From NCBI GenBank assembly GCA_035546355.1, contig DATKEH010000374.1, positions 1 through 6,057 on the forward strand: a stretch of DNA of 6,057 nucleotides, given 5' to 3'. Origin of the DNA: DATKEH01 sp035546355 (lineage in GTDB: Bacteria > Acidobacteriota > Thermoanaerobaculia > Multivoradales > JAIOJS01). The position numbers and the translations under genes were made by a program. Each line of letters begins with the position of its first letter. Within the stretch, counting starts at the first letter, position 1. The notes beneath the pieces are model-generated. The model saw nothing but the letters and a program-made list of their open reading frames with translations. It was not told the origin of the DNA and ran no database searches. Positions 1 through 5,477 of the stretch are shown piece after piece.

Positions 1-654
1 GGCAACTCGCCCGTCAGCTTCGGTCACTACCGCGGCGCCGAGAAGCTCTGGCAGGTCCTCAACTGGTGCTACGAGGCCGAGATACCCGTCGTCACCGTGT
101 GGAGCTTCTCGCTCGACAACTTCCATCGCGACACGTCGGAGGTCGCGGCGTTGCTCGGGCTCTTCGAGGACAAGACACGCGAGATGGTCCATCATTCCGA
201 CGTGCACGCCAAGGAGGTCCGCGTCCGCTACGTCGGGCGGCTCGAGTTGCTGCCGGACAGCCTGCAGGAGGCGATCTCCGCCGTCGAAGAGGCGACCGCC
301 GCGTACGACCGCTTCTTCCTCAACATCGCCATGGCCTACGGTGGTCGCGAGGAGATCGTCGACGCTTTCCGCCGCTACCTGCGGCAGCAGGCGGCGGCGG
401 GTCGGTCGCTGGACGAGGCCCTGGAGCAGTGCGACGAGCGGGCGATCGAGCCGCACCTCTACACCTCGGGCCAGCCCGAGCCCGACCTCATCCTGCGGAC
501 CAGCGGCGAGATCCGCCTCTCCGGGTTCCTGCTCTGGCAGAGTGCCTATTCCGAGCTCTTCTTCTGCGACACCTACTGGCCGGCGTTCCGCAAGATCGAC
601 TTCCTGCGGGCGCTGCGCTCGCACGACCAGCGCCAACGGCGATTCGGTCGCTGA
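1..654 (+). CDS. uppS: cis-prenyltransferase (UppS / Z-prenyl diphosphate synthase family), 3' part
   Basis: The reading frame is open from base 1 and ends at TGA 652-654, giving 217 residues. The N-terminus, including the MDGN substrate-binding motif, lies outside the window. The family condenses isopentenyl diphosphate in cis onto an allylic primer, making the carrier lipid for peptidoglycan and other glycans, or a short Z-prenyl product. Visible family motifs, numbered from base 1, are GH at 8-9, the VTVWSFSLDNF segment near 31-41, NIAMAYGGREEIVDA near 108-122, the diphosphate-binding RTSGE at 166-170 followed by R172 and S174 in RLSGFLLWQ, and a metal-site-type glutamate, E185 (AYSELFF). 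The ending WPAFRKIDFLRAL...RRFGR is complete. The RLSGFLLWQ/WPAFR..DFLRALR style resembles mycobacterial Rv1086, a short-chain Z-FPP synthase, more than E. coli UppS (RISNFLLWQ). Family membership is therefore firm but product chain length is not. The next gene starts 65 nt downstream on the same strand. Confidence 0.93.
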   Translation, partial: GNSPVSFGHYRGAEKLWQVLNWCYEAEIPVVTVWSFSLDNFHRDTSEVAALLGLFEDKTREMVHHSDVHAKEVRVRYVGRLELLPDSLQEAISAVEEATAAYDRFFLNIAMAYGGREEIVDAFRRYLRQQAAAGRSLDEALEQCDERAIEPHLYTSGQPEPDLILRTSGEIRLSGFLLWQSAYSELFFCDTYWPAFRKIDFLRALRSHDQRQRRFGR

Positions 655-719
655 GTCGCGTCCGCCGGGGATCGGCGACGCCCCCCACCTGGCACGCTTC
701 GTGATGCCCTGGCGGGCCG

Positions 720-1457
720 ATGGCCCCGCCGCGACGCCGCCCGCTCCACCTGGCCGCAACGCTGTCGGCCCTGCTCGGCGCCCTGCTGGCGGCGCCAGCG
801 TGTCAGAGGCCCGACACGTCCGCCGGGCGCGAGCCCCTGGCGGCGCCCACCCCCGCCACCCGAACCGCGGCGCCGCCCGAAGGCGGCTGGCAGCGGGAGA
901 CCTCGGGGGCCTGGCTGGTCAGCACAGGCGCGGTCGAGATCGAAGTTCCGAAGGCCGAGGCGAGGGGGTTCCTGGAGGCGATGGACGGCGCCACTACCGC
1001 ATCGCGGCTACGGCTCGAGATCCTGGTTCGCGAGCCGTCGACCACGGTGCCCACCCTGGCGGTCGTCGTCGAGGGGTTGCCCGCGAGTCCCGAGGCGGGC
1101 AGCAGCTTTGCTCTGCGCTCGCCGGGGGCGGGAGGCGGCCTCGTCGCCTACGCCACCGCCCAGAGCGACCGGGTGGGCACCCTGCGCGACTTCACCGACA
1201 GGGTGTCGGGACGACTGACGATCGACGAGAGCTCTGGCGAACGCCTCGCCGGCCGGCTCGAGCTGGTGGCCCACGAACCGATCCCGGAACCGCCTGCCGA
1301 GGATGCCCCGGCCGCGCCGCCCGGGGTCGGCACCGCCCCGCGGCTCGACCCGACCAGCGTCGAGCTGCGGGCGGCCTTCCGCCTCGCGCGGGATGCCATC
1401 AAGCGGCGGCAGCCAGCGGAGCCTGCCCTGCCCTTGGCCTCCGCGGCCACCCCCTGA
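720..1457 (+). CDS. probable secreted lipoprotein of unknown function
   Basis: This 245-residue protein belongs to no family I recognise. The N-terminus looks like a lipoprotein signal: arginines at 5-7, a hydrophobic stretch at about 11-25, then APAC with the candidate lipidated cysteine at 28. The lipobox is imperfect, because proline sits at -2. A Pro/Ala/Thr-rich linker follows (about 30-55), then a region with alternating hydrophobic residues that could form beta strands (about 57-185, for example AWLVSTGAVEIEV and SGRLTIDESSGERLAGRLEL). A second Pro/Ala-rich segment (187-208) precedes a basic C-terminus. The overall look is an anchored beta-rich domain in the periplasm or outer membrane. 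ATG 720 is the only sensible start, since an in-frame TGA lies at 702-704. There is no good Shine-Dalgarno (only GGCGGG). The same strand and short gap suggest possible co-transcription with the prenyltransferase. GC-rich third positions through the frame support coding. Function is not assigned. Confidence 0.72.
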   Translation: MAPPRRRPLHLAATLSALLGALLAAPACQRPDTSAGREPLAAPTPATRTAAPPEGGWQRETSGAWLVSTGAVEIEVPKAEARGFLEAMDGATTASRLRLEILVREPSTTVPTLAVVVEGLPASPEAGSSFALRSPGAGGGLVAYATAQSDRVGTLRDFTDRVSGRLTIDESSGERLAGRLELVAHEPIPEPPAEDAPAAPPGVGTAPRLDPTSVELRAAFRLARDAIKRRQPAEPALPLASAATP

Positions 1458-1503
1458 GCCTCCCCGCTGGCTGGCAGGGAACTTGCTCGTACATGGACTG
1501 TCC

Positions 1504-1520
1504 ACCCCCGAAACGGGGGT
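1504..1520 (+). other. short GC-rich hairpin between lipoprotein gene and tonB
   Basis: The two arms ACCCCCG (1504-1510) and CGGGGGT (1514-1520) are perfectly complementary around an AAA loop, 47 nt after the lipoprotein stop. No T-run follows, so it is not a classic intrinsic terminator. It could weaken transcription from upstream, protect a 3' end, or be chance in GC-rich DNA. The rest of the 1458-1592 gap holds the AT-rich patch and the tonB ribosome-binding site. Confidence 0.4.
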
Positions 1521-1540
1521 CGCCGGGAAGCCACAACCCC

Positions 1541-1557
1541 TTGAAATACCTCAATTT
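1541..1557 (+). promoter_or_regulatory. AT-rich patch upstream of tonB, possible promoter region
   Basis: The run TTGAAATACCTCAATTT is the only AT-rich stretch in the 135-nt gap before tonB and stands out in strongly GC-rich surroundings. TTGAAA resembles a -35 hexamer, but no convincing -10 lies 16-18 nt downstream, where the sequence is CCGG-rich. It may be a promoter for a factor I cannot name or an upstream/regulator-binding element. It is listed because of its composition and position only. Confidence 0.25.
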
Positions 1558-1581
1558 GGCCCCCGGTGCAGCGACCGGACT

Positions 1582-1587
1582 GGAGAG
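1582..1587 (+). promoter_or_regulatory. Shine-Dalgarno of tonB
   Basis: GGAGAG sits 5 nt before ATG 1593. This fixes the tonB start at 1593 rather than the in-frame GTG at 1566, which would add nine residues and has no comparable site upstream. Confidence 0.7.
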
Positions 1588-1592
1588 CGACG

Positions 1593-2441
1593 ATGCAACG
1601 ACGAACGAAACCCGACGCGGCGCCTGCCGAATCGAGGGTGCGGGCGGACGAGCGCGAGCCGAGCGGCAGCAGCGCCGAGATGTGGAGCGAGACGTTCGCC
1701 AAGGAATACGAGAGTGACAACAAGACCCTGAAGACGGCTCTGGTGTTGGCAGCCCTGCTGCACGGCGCCCTGCTGGCGGCGAACCTGCCGGTCCTCGAGG
1801 ACAAGCCGCCGCCGATCCAGGAGGAGCGCAAACCCTACGTGGTCCAGGAGGTACGCTTCAAGCCACCGCCACCACCCGAGAAGGAGGAGCCGCCGCCACC
1901 GCCGAAGAAGGCCGAGCCGGAGCCGGCGCCGAAACCCGAGACGAAGAAGGTGCCGATCCCCGACCCGACTCCAGACGAGCCGGAGCCGGTCCGCGAGCCG
2001 CTCAAGCCGATCCCGATACCCGAGCCGCGGGAGATCGCCGAGCCGCAGCCGGTGCGCGAGATCGAGCCGGTTCCCATGATGGAGGCGCCGGACGTCGACA
2101 CGGTCGAAATCCCCGAACCGCCACCTCCGCCGCCACCGCCGGAGCCCGAGGGTCCGATCCGCGTGGGCGGTGACGTCAAGGCGCCGGTGAAGGTGCACGC
2201 GCCGAACCCTCCCTACCCCGAGGCGGCGCGAAAGGCCCGGGTCCAGGGCGTGGTCGTGGTCGAGGCCGTGATCGACAAGCAGGGTCGGGTCAAGAGCGTG
2301 AAGGTGGTCAAAGGGCTTCCCATGGGCCTCGACAAGATGGCTGCCGACACCGTCAAGACCTGGAGGTTCAAGCCGGGGACCCGTCAGGGGCAGCCGGTCG
2401 AGGTCCTCTACAACCTGACGGTGAACTTCACCATCCAGTGA
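1593..2441 (+). CDS. tonB: TonB family energy transducer
   Basis: This 282-residue protein has classic TonB architecture. TonB spans the inner membrane and periplasm, and with ExbB/ExbD passes proton-motive energy to outer-membrane TonB-dependent receptors. Residues 1-46 are a fairly long hydrophilic cytoplasmic tail. A single transmembrane helix (about 47-65) carries H57 in LLHGALLA, matching the conserved TonB membrane histidine, although the serine found four residues earlier in E. coli TonB is alanine here. Residues 70-186 form a Pro/Glu/Lys-rich periplasmic spacer with runs of five prolines at 91-95 and 100-104 and eight at 176-183. Residues 201-282 are the C-terminal domain: NPPYPEAARKARVQG with YP at 208-209, GLPMGLD at 241-247, and WRFKPG at 257-262. 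That C-terminal style is common in Acidobacteriota (from memory). ATG 1593 is chosen because of GGAGAG at 1582-1587. No exbB or exbD is visible nearby, so its partners must be encoded elsewhere. A strong hairpin follows the stop. Confidence 0.95.
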   Translation: MQRRTKPDAAPAESRVRADEREPSGSSAEMWSETFAKEYESDNKTLKTALVLAALLHGALLAANLPVLEDKPPPIQEERKPYVVQEVRFKPPPPPEKEEPPPPPKKAEPEPAPKPETKKVPIPDPTPDEPEPVREPLKPIPIPEPREIAEPQPVREIEPVPMMEAPDVDTVEIPEPPPPPPPPEPEGPIRVGGDVKAPVKVHAPNPPYPEAARKARVQGVVVVEAVIDKQGRVKSVKVVKGLPMGLDKMAADTVKTWRFKPGTRQGQPVEVLYNLTVNFTIQ

Positions 2442-2493
2442 CCGCCGCCGATCCCGTCACCGGCTGATACCCGGCGAGGGCGACGGCAAGACG

Positions 2494-2524
2494 ACGAGAG
2501 CCGGAGGACCCCTCCGGCTCTCGT
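2494..2524. terminator. stem-loop between convergent tonB and SWIB genes, likely bidirectional terminator
   Basis: A perfect 14-bp inverted repeat has arms ACGAGAGCCGGAGG (2494-2507) and CCTCCGGCTCTCGT (2511-2524) and a 3-nt ACC loop. It lies 52 nt after the tonB stop and 42 nt beyond the SWIB stop on the other strand. Neither side has a strong T-tract, but the length, perfection and convergent setting make a shared terminator or 3'-end stabiliser likely. The flanks (2442-2493 and 2525-2566) show nothing else. Confidence 0.8.
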
Positions 2525-2566
2525 GCGTCCAGCGGGGCCCGGGGGCCGCGCCGGCAGGCGGCTGTC

Positions 2567-2842
2567 TCAGCCCGCCTTGACGTGCTGGTTCACCAGCTTG
2601 GTCATCTCGAACATGCTGACCTGGCTCTTGCCCCCGAAGATCGGCCGCAGCTTGGCGTCGGCGTTGATCATGCGCCGGTTCTTGCTGTCCTGCAGGTTGT
2701 TCTTCTTGATGTAGTCCCACATCTTCTTGGTGATCTCGGTCCGCGGCTGCGGCTGGCTGCCGACCACGGCGGCCAGCTGGGCGTCCGGCTGTACCGGCTT
2801 CATGAAGGCCGACTGACCCTGCGACTTCTTCCTGTCTGCCAT
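2567..2842 (-). CDS. SWIB/MDM2 domain protein
   Basis: This 91-residue protein is almost entirely one SWIB domain. A short basic head (MADRKKSQGQSAF, 1-13) precedes the hallmark segments MKPVQPDAQLAAVVG (14-28), PRTEITKKMWDYIKKNNLQD (33-52), RRMINADAKLRPIFGG (56-71) and VSMFEMTKLVNQHV (75-88). SWIB/MDM2 folds are best known from eukaryotic chromatin remodelers. Stand-alone bacterial copies occur in Chlamydiae, where one is fused to topoisomerase I, and in several other phyla. DNA-associated roles have been proposed, but the function in free-living bacteria is not established. ATG 2842 is supported by GGGGGGAG (2854-2847 read leftward), 4 nt away. The gene lies 96 nt downstream of the c-di-GMP enzyme on the same strand and converges with tonB. 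An inverted repeat in its leader overlaps the ribosome-binding site. Confidence 0.95.
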   Translation of the reverse strand: MADRKKSQGQSAFMKPVQPDAQLAAVVGSQPQPRTEITKKMWDYIKKNNLQDSKNRRMINADAKLRPIFGGKSQVSMFEMTKLVNQHVKAG

Positions 2843-2846
2843 GACA

Positions 2847-2854
2847 CTCCCCCC
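2847..2854 (-). promoter_or_regulatory. Shine-Dalgarno of the SWIB gene
   Basis: On the minus strand GGGGGGAG precedes ATG 2842 by 4 nt. Its first four G residues (2854-2851) also form the end of an inverted-repeat arm, so access to this site could depend on RNA folding. Confidence 0.7.
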
Positions 2855-2937
2855 TGTTGGTGGTATGGAACGATCTCGAGCGAGCCCTATCTTATCGCAA
2901 GCCGCCCCGTACGCGCGACCCCGGCGCCCAACAGGGG
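2851..2937 (-). repeat. 10-bp inverted repeat spanning the SWIB leader
   Basis: On the plus strand CCCCTGTTGG (2851-2860) and CCAACAGGGG (2928-2937) are exact reverse complements separated by 67 nt. On a leftward transcript the distal arm lies just after the stop codon of the c-di-GMP enzyme gene, and the proximal arm runs into the SWIB Shine-Dalgarno. The distal arm can also form a competing small hairpin, with ACCCC (2938-2934) pairing to GGGGT (2922-2918). This could be a translational control element, a regulator-binding pair, or chance. Confidence 0.45.
2889..2894 (-). promoter_or_regulatory. possible -10 element for the SWIB gene
   Basis: Read leftward, the sequence GATAAGATAG contains TAAGAT (2894-2889), a fair -10 match in an otherwise GC-rich gap. 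It would place transcription start near 2882 and give a leader of about 40 nt. No clear -35 is seen about 17 nt upstream, where the sequence is CGCGCG. If this promoter is used, the distal arm of the inverted repeat is not in the transcript. Confidence 0.3.
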
Positions 2938-2938
2938 T

Positions 2939-5389
2939 TCAGTGGACCGCCGGGCGGCCCTCCCCCGGCTCTTCCTCCTCGCCGCCTCCGAGGCCCGACG
3001 CCGCGACGAGGAACCCCATCACCGCCTCCGCCGACAGCGGGGCGCAGAACCAGCGCCCCTGGGCGGCGTGGCACCCTTCCCGCCGCAGCACCTCCAGTTG
3101 CGCCCCCGTCTCGACCCCCTCGGCCGTCACCTGGAGGCCGAGGGCGCGCGCCATGGCCAGGGTGGCGACGACGATGGCGTCGGCGCGGCTGCTGCCGAGA
3201 CCGTGGACGAAGCTGCGATCGATCTTCACCCGGTCCACGGGGTAACGCTGGAGGTAGCTCAGGGAGGAGTAGCCGGTGCCGAAGTCGTCGATGGCCAGGC
3301 GCACGCCGAGCCGGCGCAGCTCGTGGAACAGGCCCAGGGTCCGCTCGAGGTCGGTCATCGCGGCGCTCTCGGTGATCTCGAGCTCCAGGAGGTGCGGCGG
3401 CAGGCCGCTCTGCGCCAGGGCCGCAGCCACCGTACGCACGATGTCGCCGGTCGCCAGCTGTACCGCCGAGAGATTCACCGCCACCGAGACCTCGGCCGCC
3501 GGCCGCTGCCAGCCGGCGGCGGCTCGGCAGGCGGAGGCGAGCACCCACTCGCCGATCGGCAGGATGAGGCGTGAGTCCTCTGCCACCGGGATGAACTCCT
3601 CCGGCGGCAGCTGCCGCCCACCGCGCTGCCAGCGCAGCAGCGCCTCCACTCCCGTGACGCCTCCTGCCACCAGGTCGACCACCGGCTGGTACTCCAGCCT
3701 CAGCTCGTCCCGCGCCAGCGCCCGTCGCAGGTCCCGCTCCATTTCCACCCGCACCCTCACTCGCCGCCCCGCCGCCTGTTGGTAGGCCTGCACGTCGTTC
3801 TTGCCGCCCTCCTTGGCGGCGTACATGGCGGTGTCGGCATTCTTGAGCAGCGTCTCGGCATCGGCGCCATGTCCGGGAAAGAGCGCCACGCCGATGCTGG
3901 CGGTGACGTAGAGCTCCTGCCCCTCCAGCAGCACCGGCTCGGCGATGGCGGCGAGCACCTTCCGTCCCACCGCCAACCCGTCACTCTCGCGGCCGAGCTC
4001 GAGCAGGATGGTGAATTCGTCACCGCCGAGGCGCGCCACCACGTCCTCGTCGCGCAGGCTGTGCCGCAGCCGCCGCGCCACCGTCTGCAGCAGGCGGTCG
4101 CCGACGCTGTGCCCCAGGGAGTCGTTGATCAGCTTGAAGCCGTCGAGGTCGAGGAACAGCAGCGCCACCACCCGCCGCCGCGGCCGGGCGATGGCTTCCT
4201 CGAGGCGCTTGAGGAACAGCGTACGGTTGGGCAGCCCGGTGAGCGCATCGTGGTAGGCCTGGTACTCGATCTCGGCCGCTCGCCGACGATCCTGGACGCT
4301 GGCGATCACGTAGACGATGCCGGCCGGCGCACCGCCGGCCCCGCGCAGCAGGGTGGCGTTGACCTCGGCCTCGATCCGCGCCCCCTGCTTGGCGCGCAGC
4401 ATCATCGCCCGGTCGCGGAAGCTGCCGCCGTGCAGCAGGGTATCGGAAGCCGAGCCGACGTTCTGCGGCGTCTCGATGAGGTCGCCGATGGGCGTCCCGA
4501 GCAGCTCGCGCCGGGCCATCCCCAGCAGCCGGCTCGCCGCCGGGTTGGCCAGCCGCACGCGGTCCTCGAAGTCCACCACCAGCACCGCGTCCTGGATCGT
4601 CTCCAGCACCTCGGCGGCGGCGAAGGGCGGGGTCGCCGCGGCGAGCCGGAGGCGCAGGGCGCGATGGCCGACCATGGCGAGGCCGCCGGCGGCGGCGAGG
4701 TAGCCCGCCGGGTAGACGTCGTAGCCGAAGGCGGGCAGGAAGTCGATGCAGGCGAGGCTACCCAGCGCCAGCGCGCTGAGCAGCGCCGCCAGGCGCTCCC
4801 TCTCTGCCGCCAGGGTGGTGCTCGCGTGCTCGGTCCACAGCATCCAGAAGCAGCTCCCCACTCCCAGGGTGACCCAGAGCAGGACCGCGCCGCCCCATGG
4901 GCCCAACTGGCCGTAGAACCCCCAGGAGTGACGCGCCACTCCCCGCAGCACGCCGCCGCCGCCCTGGGTCGCGACGGCGAGGACCGCCGCCACCACCCAG
5001 GCGAAGGGAACCCACAGGTGCCGCAGCGACCCCCGTTGCAGGAACAGGGCGGTGAGGTGCAGCAGCAGGGCGGGGAGCAGACAGGCGGCGGCCAGGGCGG
5101 CCCGCGCCCAGCGCAGAGCCGCCTCGGGCTCGCCGGCGCCGAGGGTCAGCCCGTGCGCCCCGACCCAGCCCGCGATGCTGAGGGCGAGCCCCAGGAACAG
5201 CAGCCCGAGGTGGCTGCCGCGCTCGCGCTGAGCCACCCAGGCTCCCAGCCCGAGAGCCGCTGCGGCGGTGGCCAGCATCGCCAGCGCATGCGCGTTGCCG
5301 GCGGCGAAGGCGTCGATGACGATCCCCTCTGTCGCGTGGGCACGGTCGGGGGCGACCGGCCCTTCAGCTGCTTGCAAGCCACGTTCCAC
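2939..5389 (-). CDS. membrane-bound diguanylate cyclase/phosphodiesterase (7TM-PAS-GGDEF-EAL)
   Basis: This is a c-di-GMP turnover enzyme. The start chosen is GTG 5389 (816 aa); positions below use that numbering. Residues about 36-245 hold seven hydrophobic helices resembling the N-terminal 7TM sensor of some histidine kinases, ending in DFLPAFGYDVYPAGY. A PAS domain (about 256-368, ETIQDAVLVVDFEDRVRLAN...) follows. The GGDEF domain (about 375-535) has DALTGLPNRTLF, an intact GGDEF at 455-459, and an inhibitory-site RxxD at 446-449, five residues before it. The EAL domain (about 547-795) has EALLRW (582-587), VNLS (638-641), EITE (671-674), DDFGTG (701-706), VKID (721-724), AEGVE (756-760) and QGRWFCAPL (777-785). 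Both enzymatic halves therefore look competent. The tail is Gly/Glu-rich. The start is uncertain: alternatives are ATG 5479, TTG 5377 and ATG 5278. An extension to 5746 only reads antisense through the STAS gene. The gene is divergent from STAS and upstream of SWIB. Confidence 0.93.
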   Translation of the reverse strand: MERGLQAAEGPVAPDRAHATEGIVIDAFAAGNAHALAMLATAAAALGLGAWVAQRERGSHLGLLFLGLALSIAGWVGAHGLTLGAGEPEAALRWARAALAAACLLPALLLHLTALFLQRGSLRHLWVPFAWVVAAVLAVATQGGGGVLRGVARHSWGFYGQLGPWGGAVLLWVTLGVGSCFWMLWTEHASTTLAAERERLAALLSALALGSLACIDFLPAFGYDVYPAGYLAAAGGLAMVGHRALRLRLAAATPPFAAAEVLETIQDAVLVVDFEDRVRLANPAASRLLGMARRELLGTPIGDLIETPQNVGSASDTLLHGGSFRDRAMMLRAKQGARIEAEVNATLLRGAGGAPAGIVYVIASVQDRRRAAEIEYQAYHDALTGLPNRTLFLKRLEEAIARPRRRVVALLFLDLDGFKLINDSLGHSVGDRLLQTVARRLRHSLRDEDVVARLGGDEFTILLELGRESDGLAVGRKVLAAIAEPVLLEGQELYVTASIGVALFPGHGADAETLLKNADTAMYAAKEGGKNDVQAYQQAAGRRVRVRVEMERDLRRALARDELRLEYQPVVDLVAGGVTGVEALLRWQRGGRQLPPEEFIPVAEDSRLILPIGEWVLASACRAAAGWQRPAAEVSVAVNLSAVQLATGDIVRTVAAALAQSGLPPHLLELEITESAAMTDLERTLGLFHELRRLGVRLAIDDFGTGYSSLSYLQRYPVDRVKIDRSFVHGLGSSRADAIVVATLAMARALGLQVTAEGVETGAQLEVLRREGCHAAQGRWFCAPLSAEAVMGFLVAASGLGGGEEEEPGEGRPAVH

Positions 5390-5463
5390 CGATCCGAGAA
5401 CGGCGGGCGACGACGCGGCCGCCGCGGCACCACCGCTCCCCCTCTGCGACCCTGGCTTGCGTA

Positions 5464-5469
5464 TACAAT
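5464..5469 (+). promoter_or_regulatory. -10-like element directly before the STAS start
   Basis: TACAAT (within GTATACAAT) ends 8 nt before ATG 5478, so transcription would start at or within a few bases of the initiation codon. No Shine-Dalgarno is present in the gap, CCGCCGAC. No clear -35 is seen. The adjacent GTATAC (5461-5466) is palindromic, so it could also serve a leftward promoter. Confidence 0.45.
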
Positions 5470-5477
5470 CCGCCGAC

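Noticed and set aside
1557..1570. Sigma-54 promoter (TGGC...TGCA) before tonB.
   Set aside because: The GG-to-GC distance is two bases shorter than the strict sigma-54 spacing, and shifting the register does not restore the -12 GC.
1566..1592. GTG 1566 as the tonB start.
   Set aside because: It would add nine residues without an upstream Shine-Dalgarno, whereas ATG 1593 has GGAGAG at good spacing.
341..1717. Plus-strand open frame of 458 codons crossing three genes.
   Set aside because: It overlaps the prenyltransferase, lipoprotein and tonB frames and translates to Arg/Gly/Ala-rich sequence without domains; a GC-driven shadow.
1863..2144. Proline-codon-rich stretch as a tandem repeat or CRISPR-like array.
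   Set aside because: It encodes the normal TonB Pro-rich spacer in frame; units are irregular and there are no spacers.
1148..2198. Minus-strand open frames opposite the lipoprotein and tonB genes.
   Set aside because: Their Gly/Ser- or Arg/Leu-rich repeats are mirror images of the TonB Pro/Glu codons, and they have no recognisable domain.
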